DNA from: Paenibacillus polymyxa
GTDB lineage: Bacteria; Bacillota; Bacilli; Paenibacillales; Paenibacillaceae
DNA: 64,000 nt
Reading direction: 5' to 3'
Assembly (NCBI RefSeq): GCF_001719045.1
Contig: NZ_CP015423.1
Location: 5,320,001-5,384,000 of the forward strand
Below the pieces are notes generated by a model that was not told where the DNA came from, made no database searches, and saw only the letters and a list, made by a program, of their open reading frames with translations. Position 1 is the first letter of the stretch. The number at the start of each line of letters is the position of its first letter. Positions 1-10,800 of this stretch are shown one piece after another. The position numbers and the translations under genes were made by a program.

Positions 1-1892
<1,892 letters not shown>

Positions 1893-1949
1893 AAAGAATA
1901 AAACGCAAATAAGTTTCGGATCCAGTTTTCAGGGTGTAACCTTGAAGGT

Positions 1950-2065
1950 TTGGTGGCGATAGCGGAGGGGTTCCACACGTACCCATCCCGAACACGACCG
2001 TTAAGCCCTCCAGCGCCGATGGTACTTGGACCGCAGGGTCCTGGGAGAGTAGGACGTCGCCAAGC
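1950..2065 (+). rRNA. rrf: 5S ribosomal RNA
   Basis: About 116 nt with the typical Firmicutes 5S start (TTGGTGGCGATAGCGGAGG type), the central CCGAACACGA and AGCGCCGATGGTA elements, and the closing GTAGGACGTCGCCAAGC. The 5' and 3' ends pair as helix I. It lies 57 nt after the 23S end in the order 23S-5S. No tRNA gene is seen in the spacer or directly downstream. Confidence 0.96.
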
Positions 2066-2070
2066 AAGAT

Positions 2071-2105
2071 AAAAGAGCACAGCCTTAATGGGCTGTGCTC
2101 TTTTT
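2071..2105 (+). terminator. Rho-independent terminator of the rRNA operon
   Basis: Perfect 11-bp stem AGAGCACAGCC (2074-2084) / GGCTGTGCTCT (2091-2101) with a 6-nt loop. It is extended by A-T pairs and followed by a T tract (2101-2105). It sits six bases after the 5S rRNA and closes the rRNA operon. Confidence 0.93.
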
Positions 2106-2263
2106 GTATACCATAAGGCTTTCGCGTTTTGGAAATTATACAAGAAACCCATACATATACTCCATCCCACTAAATTAATAAGATTGGGGGATAACTACAA
2201 TAAAGCTTACAACGCTCTGCATAACGACCGATAGTGAAGTCAAACATAATGAAATTTATAATG

Positions 2264-2298
2264 CAGCAAGCTCCAACAACAGGGAGCCTTGCTGTTTT
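2264..2298 (+). terminator. Possible weak terminator / attenuator hairpin
   Basis: CAGCAAGCTCC (from 2264) can pair with GGGAGCCTTGCTG (ending 2294) with one bulged C, around a short AACAACA loop, followed by TTTT. The stem is good but the T tract is only four bases. It could be a second terminator behind the rRNA operon or a structure in a leader RNA. Confidence 0.35.
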
Positions 2299-2367
2299 GC
2301 CGTTACTGTTTTTTGAGGGGGTGAAAGATTAAAAGTAAGGCTATAAATTTCTAGAGAACAGGTACTT

Positions 2368-2396
2368 TTGAATCGAGATAGAAACGTTTCTATTAG
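2368..2396 (+). promoter_or_regulatory. Candidate sigma-A promoter with a palindromic operator in the spacer
   Basis: TTGAAT (2368-2373), 17-nt spacer, TATTAG (2391-2396): each hexamer matches the consensus at 4 of 6. The 16-bp perfect palindrome ATAGAAACGTTTCTAT (2378-2393) covers the spacer and touches the -10. A central CG in an AAACGTTT core is typical of LacI/GalR-family operators, and it only partly fits the CcpA cre consensus. If used, it would give a leader of roughly 620 nt before triA. Confidence 0.4.
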
Positions 2397-2790
2397 AGTT
2401 TGAAAATGAAATTCATAGCTTTGGGAGAGAAAAACTCAATCCGAACTGAATTTTTTAGACGAAGAGTCAGAAAAAAATATGCAAAATACGGTCCTTTAGG
2501 ACTATGAAATAACAATATTTATTACAAAATTAAAGAGTTATTAATTTTGGCTTATGTGAGCTTGATACAAATTCAATCCATTATTTAGGAGGTTAAAGAG
2601 AGTTGCGGAAAAAGGCGGAATTTGTCGGATGATATCAGGTTGAATTTGTTACATTTATGTTAATGGCATGTAAAGATAAAATTGTTGTAGGATAAGGGGG
2701 TGTAGCTTCAATGTAAATCATAATGAGTTTAGTTTTACAAAATTCGTGAAAACCTAAAATTTCGTTTTAAACTAAATTAACAGATCATGA

Positions 2791-2820
2791 TTGACAGATA
2801 ACTAATACAAAAAGTGAAAT
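2791..2820 (+). promoter_or_regulatory. Candidate sigma-A promoter nearer to triA
   Basis: A perfect -35 hexamer TTGACA (2791-2796) with TGAAAT (2815-2820) 18 nt further on as a possible -10 (4 of 6). It lies about 200 nt before the triA start in very AT-rich DNA, where chance matches are frequent. Alternative or additional to the candidate at 2368-2396. Confidence 0.35.
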
Positions 2821-3024
2821 TGTTGCTTTTGAAGTTTGGAAACAAATAACACAATATGGATTTTGTTTTATTTTTATGAGCTCTATCGATTTAGCCCTTT
2901 TGTCCCATGCCAAGTGGTTTTAAAGTTTGTATATTTAAAAATAGTTAGAAAGTGTTGGAATAAAAAAAGAGATATAAGGATTTACTGTAAAATTATGAAA
3001 TGCATAGAGGATGGAGGAATTCAT

Positions 3025-3849
3025 ATGACGACTCGATCGCAATCTTGGTTCGCGAAAACAGAGGTCCAACCGACTGCGAAGCTCCAACTATTTTGTTTCC
3101 CCTACGCCGGTGGTGGTGCTTACATATTTAACTCTTGGAAGTCTAGGTTTGCGCCTGACATTACCGTGTTGCCTATACAACTTCCAGGACGTGAAAGCCG
3201 TTCAACAGAAGCTCCAATGGATACTCTTCAAGACATCGTTCAATCGTTGGTTCCCGCAATGGCTCCATACATGCATAAGCCGTTCGCTTTTTTTGGGCAC
3301 AGTATGGGGGCACTGATTGCATTTGAAACAGCACGACAGTTGTACAGCAAAACTGGAAAGCTACCTGTGCATATCATCATATCTGGTAAATCCGCACCAC
3401 ATCTTCCATACTCCAAAAAACGACTCCATGATTTAGCAGACGATTCTTTCACGGAAGAGCTTCGTTTAATGCAGGGAACTCCTGAAGAGGTGCTGCAAAA
3501 TGCAGAATTGATGCAAATTATTATGCCTCGTCTGCGTGCAGATTTTAAGGTATGTGAAACTTATGTTTATCAGCCGGGAAATCCACTGGTATGCCCGATG
3601 ACCGTTTTAGGCGGAATAAAGGATTTTGAGGTTAGCACAGATTCACTCCATGCCTGGCAACAACATACGACATCACCTATGGATGTTCGGATGTTCGAAG
3701 GTAATCACTTTTTCATCCATGAACAAGAACAAGAGGTTATAAGCGCAGTCAAGAACATTCTTTCTACATCCTCGCCGATGGGCCACGCGGCGGCAGCTCA
3801 TACAGCTTACAACACAAGCACCCTACAACCACGATTCAGACAGAGTTGA
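3025..3849 (+). CDS. triA: Type II thioesterase of the tridecaptin cluster (TriA)
   Basis: 274-residue alpha/beta hydrolase of the GrsT/SrfAD type. Such external thioesterases remove wrong or stalled acyl groups from NRPS carrier domains. Visible: FCFPYAGGGA near residue 23, the nucleophile elbow GHSMG with Ser93, a likely catalytic Asp in GGIKDF, and the catalytic His in EGNHFF. The family is usually about 240 residues; here a Ser/Ala/His-rich tail of about 25 residues follows the fold. The start at 3025 is set by GGAGG (3013-3017) seven bases upstream; the frame is open further upstream but that part lacks a ribosome binding site and any family similarity. First gene of the presumed operon. 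The tri names rest on recalled literature order: thioesterase, two ABC transporters, two NRPSs. Confidence 0.92.
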   Translation: MTTRSQSWFAKTEVQPTAKLQLFCFPYAGGGAYIFNSWKSRFAPDITVLPIQLPGRESRSTEAPMDTLQDIVQSLVPAMAPYMHKPFAFFGHSMGALIAFETARQLYSKTGKLPVHIIISGKSAPHLPYSKKRLHDLADDSFTEELRLMQGTPEEVLQNAELMQIIMPRLRADFKVCETYVYQPGNPLVCPMTVLGGIKDFEVSTDSLHAWQQHTTSPMDVRMFEGNHFFIHEQEQEVISAVKNILSTSSPMGHAAAAHTAYNTSTLQPRFRQS

Positions 3850-4058
3850 ATGTCCCACACATCACGATACACTTCGTTATTACCATCTCAGCAACAATCA
3901 ACAACCAACCCACACCAAGATGCAAATTCCAGAATAGTTCAAAATCGCATTTTATTCTGCACGGATACTCATGCATCCAAACCCAGAGTTTATCTCAACG
4001 ACGTCCACAGCCAATATAAAAAGTTCGCACTGATAAAGTGTGGGCAACGAAAAGAGGG

Positions 4059-5960
4059 ATGCCCTTGTTTCGATTAAATTCTGCTTTTCGGAGACTCGCA
4101 CGTTATGTAAGGCCGTATAATCTATGGGTTTTCATAACGGTGATCGCCTCCTTGTGTTTGGCAGCTATTGACATTGTTTTGGGTAAGGCCATTGAGCAAA
4201 TGGCACAGGGGACATTCTCCTCTACCCAGAACATGATCTATCTGGTTGTTGGTATGACGCTAATTGGAATGCCCTGTAAGTTTGTGATGAGGTACGCTTC
4301 AGCGCGATTTAGTGTTAGTGCTCTGCGCGACTTGAGAGGCGATCTCGTACATAAGTTTTGCGATTTACCGGTTTCCAGCGTGGAAAGGAAATTTACCGGA
4401 GATTTGGTATCCCGTCTAACCAATAATACGGCAGTATTACAGAACTTTTTTATCCAGCAGTTTGCCAATCTGTTTTATTTACCGCTTGTGTTTACGGCAT
4501 CACTCATATTGCTTTTACTGACAAGCTGGAAACTGATATTGGCAAGTCTTGCGCTCATGCCAATAGGAATGATCATAACATCACTAATGAGCAAGCCGAT
4601 TGAAAAATATTCCTCGGATCTTCAGGAGAAAATTGCTCATTTGAACGCTGTGGGGCAAGATGCAATCGGAGGAATCCCTATCGTCAAGGCATTCAATATG
4701 CAGGCTGTGCTGTTGAAGAAGTATATGGTGATTATGGAGGAGGTCGTCAAGCGCGGCTTACGGCTAGAAAAGCGCTATGCAGCCATTACTCCGGTAGGTG
4801 TGATGATGCTAGCAACACCGATTATTTTGGTCATTGTATACGGAGGATACCTGATACAACATGGAGAGCTGAATGCTGGAGGCATTGTACTTTTTTTATA
4901 CCTGATTTCGTTCATATTGCAGCCGATTGCCATGCTGCCGACAATCATTTCGCAAATGAAGGAAGCGGGTGGAGCCGCAAAGCATTTGTTTGAGGTACTG
5001 GATTGGCAGAATGAACGTCAGGATGGCGAAATAACCTTGATAGATCAGAAGCGAGAGAATGAGGTGCCTCATTTGAAAGACGATGCAAATGGGAAAGCCA
5101 ACCGAATGAGTGAAGGCGGAGCAGAAAGTGATGATGACTTTGATAGTGTTGCTGTAGTCAGCTTTGAGCATTTGACCTTTGGCTACGATGAAGGGAACAC
5201 AGTGCTGAAGGATATCAGCTTCCAGGCAGGGCAAGGGGATATGGTGGCGATTGTCGGTGCCAGCGGTGGAGGTAAAAGCACGATTTTCAAGCTGCTTTGC
5301 GGATTTAATGAACCTGGAGAGCATGCTGGAACCATTCAACTATTTGGAAAGAGTTTGACAGATTGGAATTTAACAAGCCTGCGCAGTCATATTTCGATGG
5401 TATCTCAGGAGCCGTCGCTTTTTCCGGCCACCATTGCAGAAAATATCGGATATGGACGTTTGGAGGCGACTCGGGAAGAAATTGTCGAGGCGGCGAAAGC
5501 GGCACATGCGCATGATTTTATTGTTCAACTTCCCGAGGGCTATGAAACCCTGTTGAGCGAGCGGGGAGGCGGATTGTCTGGCGGTCAAAAACAGCGTATT
5601 TCCATAGCAAGAGCATTACTGAAAAATGCTCCGCTGCTTCTATTGGACGAGCCGACTTCAGCACTCGATAGTCAGTCGGAGGCTCAGGTGCAGAATGCGA
5701 TGAATGCGGTAATGCAAAACCGGACGGTACTGGTCATTGCTCATCGACTGTCAACCGTACGTCAGGCGAACCGCATTATTGTACTCGATCAGGGGAGCAT
5801 TGTGGAATCGGGTTCTCATGAGGAATTACTAGGTCGTGATGGTGTGTATCGAAAGCTGTATTTGAAAAATTTTGAAGAAGAACAGCATACGGCGGAAAAC
5901 GGTAATTCGTTGCCTGAGGAAAGGGGTGAGCGTCGTGACCTTCAAGCAGGGGTTTTATGA
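4059..5960 (+). CDS. triB: ABC exporter, fused membrane and ATPase domains (TriB)
   Basis: 633-residue half-transporter of the exporter (MsbA/LmrA-like) type, likely moving the finished lipopeptide out of the cell as a pair with TriC. The N-terminal half has six hydrophobic segments. The C-terminal ATPase has Walker A GASGGGKS (from residue 400), signature LSGGQ (506), Walker B LLLLDE (Asp530) and an H-loop IAHRLS; all catalytic residues are present. An acidic linker (DDD-rich, about residues 340-370) joins the two halves. The start is uncertain: ATG 4059 touches AGAGGG (4053-4058), TTG 4065 has a better six-base spacing, and GTG 4038 has no good site. It lies 209 nt after triA and overlaps triC. 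Which substrate it carries is inferred from context. Confidence 0.9.
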   Translation: MPLFRLNSAFRRLARYVRPYNLWVFITVIASLCLAAIDIVLGKAIEQMAQGTFSSTQNMIYLVVGMTLIGMPCKFVMRYASARFSVSALRDLRGDLVHKFCDLPVSSVERKFTGDLVSRLTNNTAVLQNFFIQQFANLFYLPLVFTASLILLLLTSWKLILASLALMPIGMIITSLMSKPIEKYSSDLQEKIAHLNAVGQDAIGGIPIVKAFNMQAVLLKKYMVIMEEVVKRGLRLEKRYAAITPVGVMMLATPIILVIVYGGYLIQHGELNAGGIVLFLYLISFILQPIAMLPTIISQMKEAGGAAKHLFEVLDWQNERQDGEITLIDQKRENEVPHLKDDANGKANRMSEGGAESDDDFDSVAVVSFEHLTFGYDEGNTVLKDISFQAGQGDMVAIVGASGGGKSTIFKLLCGFNEPGEHAGTIQLFGKSLTDWNLTSLRSHISMVSQEPSLFPATIAENIGYGRLEATREEIVEAAKAAHAHDFIVQLPEGYETLLSERGGGLSGGQKQRISIARALLKNAPLLLLDEPTSALDSQSEAQVQNAMNAVMQNRTVLVIAHRLSTVRQANRIIVLDQGSIVESGSHEELLGRDGVYRKLYLKNFEEEQHTAENGNSLPEERGERRDLQAGVL

Positions 5961-7800
5961 ATTTAAGCAGTTGATGTCCCTGATGAAGCCGCACCGAAAA
6001 TGGTATTTTACCGGGCTGGTTGGCAATAGTCTGACCAATGCGAGCATCACGATTTTACTTTCTTTTGTGGTGCATTATTTGCTGAATTTCGCGGTTAATG
6101 GCGATGTACAGGAGCTATACCGAGCGGTCTATTTGGTTAGTGGTACATTTTTGGCATTAAGTCTTATTTCCCCCCTGTGCAGCTATATGTATAAACGGTG
6201 TGTAAAGCTGGCGATTGCCGAAGTACGAATGAAACTATTTGGCCACATTGTTAAGCTATCGTACGATAAAGCCGAAAAACACCATTCGGGTGATCTTGTA
6301 TCCCGTATGACGAATGATGTACAGGCGCTGGAGCAGGCTTACACCGTTCATATCCGCTCGATTATACTAGAAATTTCGCTTTTCTTGGGCTCGTTGGTCA
6401 TTTTGATGGTTCTGGATTGGCGATTTGGGATTATGGCGGTTTTACTTGGGCTGGCTTCAGCCTGGATAAATGCTCATTTCGCAAAGAAAATGCGAAAGAC
6501 GAGTGAAGAGTTACAGGGACGGATGAGCAGGTTCACGGAACGATTGAGTGATTTGCTTTCCGGTTTGCAGACGGTGAAGTTGTTTGGGTTGAGGACAAAG
6601 GTAGGTGGACTATGTAACGATGCAAGCGAGGACATAAACCGTATCAGCATCCGGCAGGGACGTCATATGGGCTTGCAGGATATGTGCAATTTTGTCATAG
6701 AGTTCATTACGCTGGGCGGTGTGCTTGTCGCCGGATTGATTCTGGTATCGCAGAAGCAAATGGAACTGGGAGTATTGGGACAGATTGTGCAGCTGCAAAC
6801 CGGTATTTCAACGGTGTTTTTGGAGCTAGGGGCAGCTGTAACACTGTTACAAAACTCTTTGGCAGGCTTGGCGCGTATCCGCGAAATTCTGGATGAGTCG
6901 AAGGAAGAAGAGCAGTTCCCCGCGGCTAAAAAGAAGGGACCGCTGACTAGGCTTATCGATCCCGAGACGGCAGCTTTATCAGCCCGTGAATCTGGGGAAT
7001 TCTATGGCGATGTTGAGACCTTGCGTTCAGACCATGCCATTGAACAGACTCCGGCTGCGCTGGAGCTGCACGACATCACCTTTGGCTATCAGCCTGACCA
7101 TCCAACGCTGCAAAGGTTAAACTTGGTCGTGCCAGAAGGACAGGTAACCGCGCTTGTCGGCCCGAGTGGTGGCGGCAAAAGCACAGTCATGAAGCTGTTG
7201 TTGGGATTTTACCCACCGGACGAAGGTGTGCTGCGGGTTCGTGGTCGCTTGGCAGAAGAATTTCCGTTGGATGAGGTCAGGGATTTGATGGCCTATGTAC
7301 CACAGGAGGCTACGCTGTTCCACGGTACAGTAGCGGATAATATCCGTTTTGGCTCACCGACTGCCACGGATGAGGAAGTAGAGGCTGCGGCCAAAACAGC
7401 CTATGCCAGCGGCTTCATAGCCGAGCTGCCAGAGGGGTACGACACGATTGTTGGTGAACGCGGAGCCAATTTGTCTGGCGGTCAAAGACAGCGGATCGCA
7501 ATTGCTCGTGCTTTGCTCAAAAATGCACCGATTTTGCTGTTGGATGAAGCAACCTCGGCTTTGGATGCAGAATCGGAATATGAAGTCCAGCAGGGCTTAA
7601 ATGAGCTGATGAAGGATCGTACGACATTAGTTATTGCCCATCGATTGTCTACGATTGAACGGGCGGATACGATCTGTGTCCTTGCCGATGGTGAACTGAA
7701 AGAGCAGGGTACCCATGATCAGCTCCTTGCCGAGGGCGGTCATTATGCAGAGTTGTATGAGCTTCAATTTCGAAAGCATCCCGAGGAACAAACCGCATAA
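5935..7800 (+). CDS. triC: ABC exporter, fused membrane and ATPase domains (TriC)
   Basis: 621-residue half-transporter of the same class as TriB. Membrane domain with six hydrophobic segments in about residues 15-300. ATPase with Walker A GPSGGGKS (from 409), signature LSGGQRQR (from 513), Walker B ILLLDEAT (Asp537) and IAHRLST. Both TriB and TriC keep the Walker B glutamate, so neither ATP site looks degenerate. GTG 5935 is chosen because GAGGAAAGGGG (5916-5925) sits correctly before it; the frame opens upstream at TTG 5872 inside triB. The 26-base overlap with triB suggests translational coupling and a heterodimer, a common arrangement. triD follows after 50 bases. Confidence 0.9.
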   Translation: MTFKQGFYEFKQLMSLMKPHRKWYFTGLVGNSLTNASITILLSFVVHYLLNFAVNGDVQELYRAVYLVSGTFLALSLISPLCSYMYKRCVKLAIAEVRMKLFGHIVKLSYDKAEKHHSGDLVSRMTNDVQALEQAYTVHIRSIILEISLFLGSLVILMVLDWRFGIMAVLLGLASAWINAHFAKKMRKTSEELQGRMSRFTERLSDLLSGLQTVKLFGLRTKVGGLCNDASEDINRISIRQGRHMGLQDMCNFVIEFITLGGVLVAGLILVSQKQMELGVLGQIVQLQTGISTVFLELGAAVTLLQNSLAGLARIREILDESKEEEQFPAAKKKGPLTRLIDPETAALSARESGEFYGDVETLRSDHAIEQTPAALELHDITFGYQPDHPTLQRLNLVVPEGQVTALVGPSGGGKSTVMKLLLGFYPPDEGVLRVRGRLAEEFPLDEVRDLMAYVPQEATLFHGTVADNIRFGSPTATDEEVEAAAKTAYASGFIAELPEGYDTIVGERGANLSGGQRQRIAIARALLKNAPILLLDEATSALDAESEYEVQQGLNELMKDRTTLVIAHRLSTIERADTICVLADGELKEQGTHDQLLAEGGHYAELYELQFRKHPEEQTA

Positions 7801-7850
7801 ATATGCGAATTTCCTTTTTACCAATATCTATTTTGCGAGGAGAGAGACGG

Positions 7851-10800
7851 ATGACACAGCAAAATGTTCAATTGTTTTCGCTAAGCCAGCCACAGCAACG
7901 GATTTGGTATACGGAGCTTCTGTATCCTAATCGGAACACATCAACAATTATTGCAACAGTAAAAATCAGGGGAACTGTTCGTATAGATGCCTTGCAGCAA
8001 GCAATGAACCGGGTCATTGCCCAAAATGATTCTTTTCGTATCAAAATTACTGCTCAGGATGGGATTCCGTATCAATATGTAGAGCCGTTTACGGCGGAAA
8101 GTATAGAAACGCTCCAAGTTACCCTGGAAGAAGCAAAGGAATGGTTAAAGCGCCATAATCCACAGCCGTTCTCATTGTTGGATTCGCAGCTGTACCGATT
8201 TGTTATCTTGCAGCTCGGAGCAGAAGAAACCTGGTTTAATTTTAAAATGCATCATATTATCTCAGACGGCGTGTCCATGAATCAGGCCATTAATGAAATC
8301 ACCGGACATTATATGGATATTGTGCATGGTACAGGTCAAGATACGCCGACCAAGGGCAATCCCTATCTGGATTTTATCCAGGTAGAGCAAAGCTATGAGC
8401 AATCAGACCGTTATCAAAAGGACAAAACGTACTGGACAGAAAAGTTTGCCGATTTGCCAGAGACTACAGGTTTGAAATCATATAACCCGCTGACACTGAG
8501 CACAGCTGCACGCCGGGAGAGCTTTATACTGGAACATGAGTTGTATCGTGGTGTTACGGCTTTTTGCGAGGAACATAAAATTAGTATTTTCACGTTCTTC
8601 CTGGCGGCTCTGTATATTTATTTGCATAAAGTGACGGGAGAGCAGGACTTAAGCGTGGGGACACTCTATGCCAACCGTACGTCTAAGAAGGAAAAAGATA
8701 CCATCGGTATGTTCGTCAGTACCGTGGCTACGCGTTTGTTGGTCGAACCAGAATCCGAACTGCTGACCTTCCTGCAGGGTGTAGGGAAGGAGCAGGCGTC
8801 TATTTTGCGGCATCAGCGTTACCCGTACAACAAAATTATTCAGGATTTGCGTGAACAGCAAAGCAGTCTGGACATTCAGCGTCTGTTTGGTGCTTCCATT
8901 CAGTACCGTACTTTGAGTTTCTCCCGGTTTGATGAAGCGATTCAGCAGGTTGATAACGATTTCTGCGGAGATACGGTGAACGACTTCGATATTCACATGG
9001 TTGAAATGCTGGATGATGATAGACTCGTGCTGTACCTGGATTATCGTACCGAGCTGTTTAGTGAACAGGAAATTGCTCGAATTATTCGACAATTTTTGAG
9101 TGTGGCGGAGCATATGGTGCAGGGCCCACACAAGCGGATACACGAATTGTCGCTGATCAGTGAGGAAGAACGGGCGCAAATCGTCGACGTATTCAATGCT
9201 ACAGCGGTGGAATATCCACACGAAGCAGGCATTCATGAGTTGTTTGAGGAACAGGCTGAACGTACACCGAATCAGACAGCAGTTGTGTTCGGAAATGCCC
9301 GTTTAACTTATGGCGAACTGAATGTAAAAGCAAATCGACTGGCTCACACGTTGCGCGGACACGGTGTTACCGCCGAGCAAACTGTAGGTATCGTTGCTGA
9401 GCGTTCCACGGATATGATCGTTGGCATGTTGGCGATTCTCAAAGCGGGCGGCGCATATGTACCGATTGATCCTGATTATCCGGCTGAACGTGTACGTTAC
9501 CTGTTGGAAGATTCGGGGGCGAAGTTGCTGCTGGTGCAGAGCGCAGAACAACAACCGGAGGAATACACCGGAATCGTACTGGATCTGAGCGATGCTAAGG
9601 TGCACGGTGCAGAGAATAACCAAGGCTTGAATACCGTACATTGGGAGCAAAATGAGGTTTATCATGCGGATTATACCGATTATACAAATCTGAAAAATGA
9701 GATTTTAAATGAATCATCCTCGTCTGTCGTAGACAGCACCGCTGAAGAACAAGAACGTAAATTTGGAAACCGACTAGCTTATTTGATGTACACTTCGGGC
9801 ACAACCGGACAGCCCAAAGGGGTTATGGTAGAACATCGCAGTGTTGTGCGTTTGGTGAAAAGTACAAACTATGCGCAATTAGATGCTGATACACGCATTT
9901 TGCAAACTGGCGCTGTTGTCTTTGACGCGTCCACCTTCGAAATTTGGGGTGCGCTACTAAATGGTGGACAGCTCGTGCTGGTAAGTCAGGATGTCATTTT
10001 GGACGCTCCAAAGCTCAAGGAAGCCGTGCGCAACCATGGTATCACGACAATGTGGCTGACTGCACCGCTCTTTAACCAGCTATCTCAGCAGGACTTGGAG
10101 CTGTTCGAGGGGGTACAAGAACTGCTGGTCGGTGGTGATGTGCTGTCCGTACCGCACATTAACCGGGTGCTGGAGGCTCATCCGTCCCTTCGGATCATTA
10201 ACGGCTATGGGCCGACAGAAAATACAACTTTTTCTACAACTCATGCGATTGCCAGCGTGCAATTGGAAGCGGTGCCGATTGGGCGTCCGATCCACAACTC
10301 CACAGCGTATGTCGTAGATCGTTCCATGCAGCTTCAGCCTGTCGGGGCATGGGGGGAGTTGATCGTCGGCGGCGATGGGGTGGCACGTGGCTACCGGAAC
10401 CGTCCGGATTTGACGGCTGAAAAGTTCGTAGATAGTCCGTTCCGCAGCGGAGAGCGCTGCTACCGCACAGGCGATTTGGTGCGCTGGAATGAGGACGGGA
10501 CGCTGGAATACAAAGGACGGATTGACGCACAGGTGAAAATCCGGGGCTACCGGATTGAGTTGGGCGAGGTGGAAGCACAGCTGCTGAAGCTGGAGGCGGT
10601 GCAAGAAGCCGTCGTCATTGCACGTGAGGATGAGCAGGGGCAAAAGCAGCTCTGTGCATATGTAGTCACCCTTGCGGATATCGCGGCTAGTGAGCTGCGA
10701 AGCGCCTTGAGCCAAGAATTGCCGGGTTACATGGTACCGTCATATTTTGTGCAGCTGGAGCAATTGCCGTTGACACCAAATGGCAAAGTGGATCGTCGGG

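Larger units (their letters stand above)
2106..3024. other. AT-rich intergenic region upstream of the tridecaptin operon
   Basis: About 0.9 kb without a supportable protein gene, clearly more AT-rich than the genes on either side. It separates the rRNA terminator from triA. It holds two candidate promoters, a 16-bp palindrome, a bulged hairpin near 2264-2298, a lone near-match to a Spo0A box (TTTGTCGGA at 2621-2629, one mismatch to TTTGTCRAA), and an AGGAGG (2588-2593) followed by a 9-codon reading frame. Most of the operon's regulation is expected here; none of these sites is more than a pattern match. Confidence 0.6.

Noticed and set aside
2493..2502. Small hairpin GTCCT-TT-AGGAC
   Set aside because: Five-base-pair stem in AT-rich DNA with no T tract; expected by chance.
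2603..2632. Nine-codon frame after AGGAGG as a leader peptide
   Set aside because: Begins with TTG, too short to test and no attenuator follows; kept only as a remark.
2836..3024. 63-residue N-terminal extension of TriA
   Set aside because: AT-rich, no ribosome binding site, no similarity to thioesterases; GGAGG at 3013-3017 fixes the start at 3025.
3850..4077. 75-codon frame between triA and triB
   Set aside because: No ribosome binding site of its own, no recognisable domain, and it overlaps the triB start; probably non-coding.
5872..5934. Upstream TTG start for TriC
   Set aside because: Lies deep in triB without a ribosome binding site; GTG 5935 has one at good distance.
7803..7850. Upstream ATG start for TriD
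   Set aside because: No Shine-Dalgarno; ATG 7851 has AGGAG at 7838-7842 and the C domain begins just after it.
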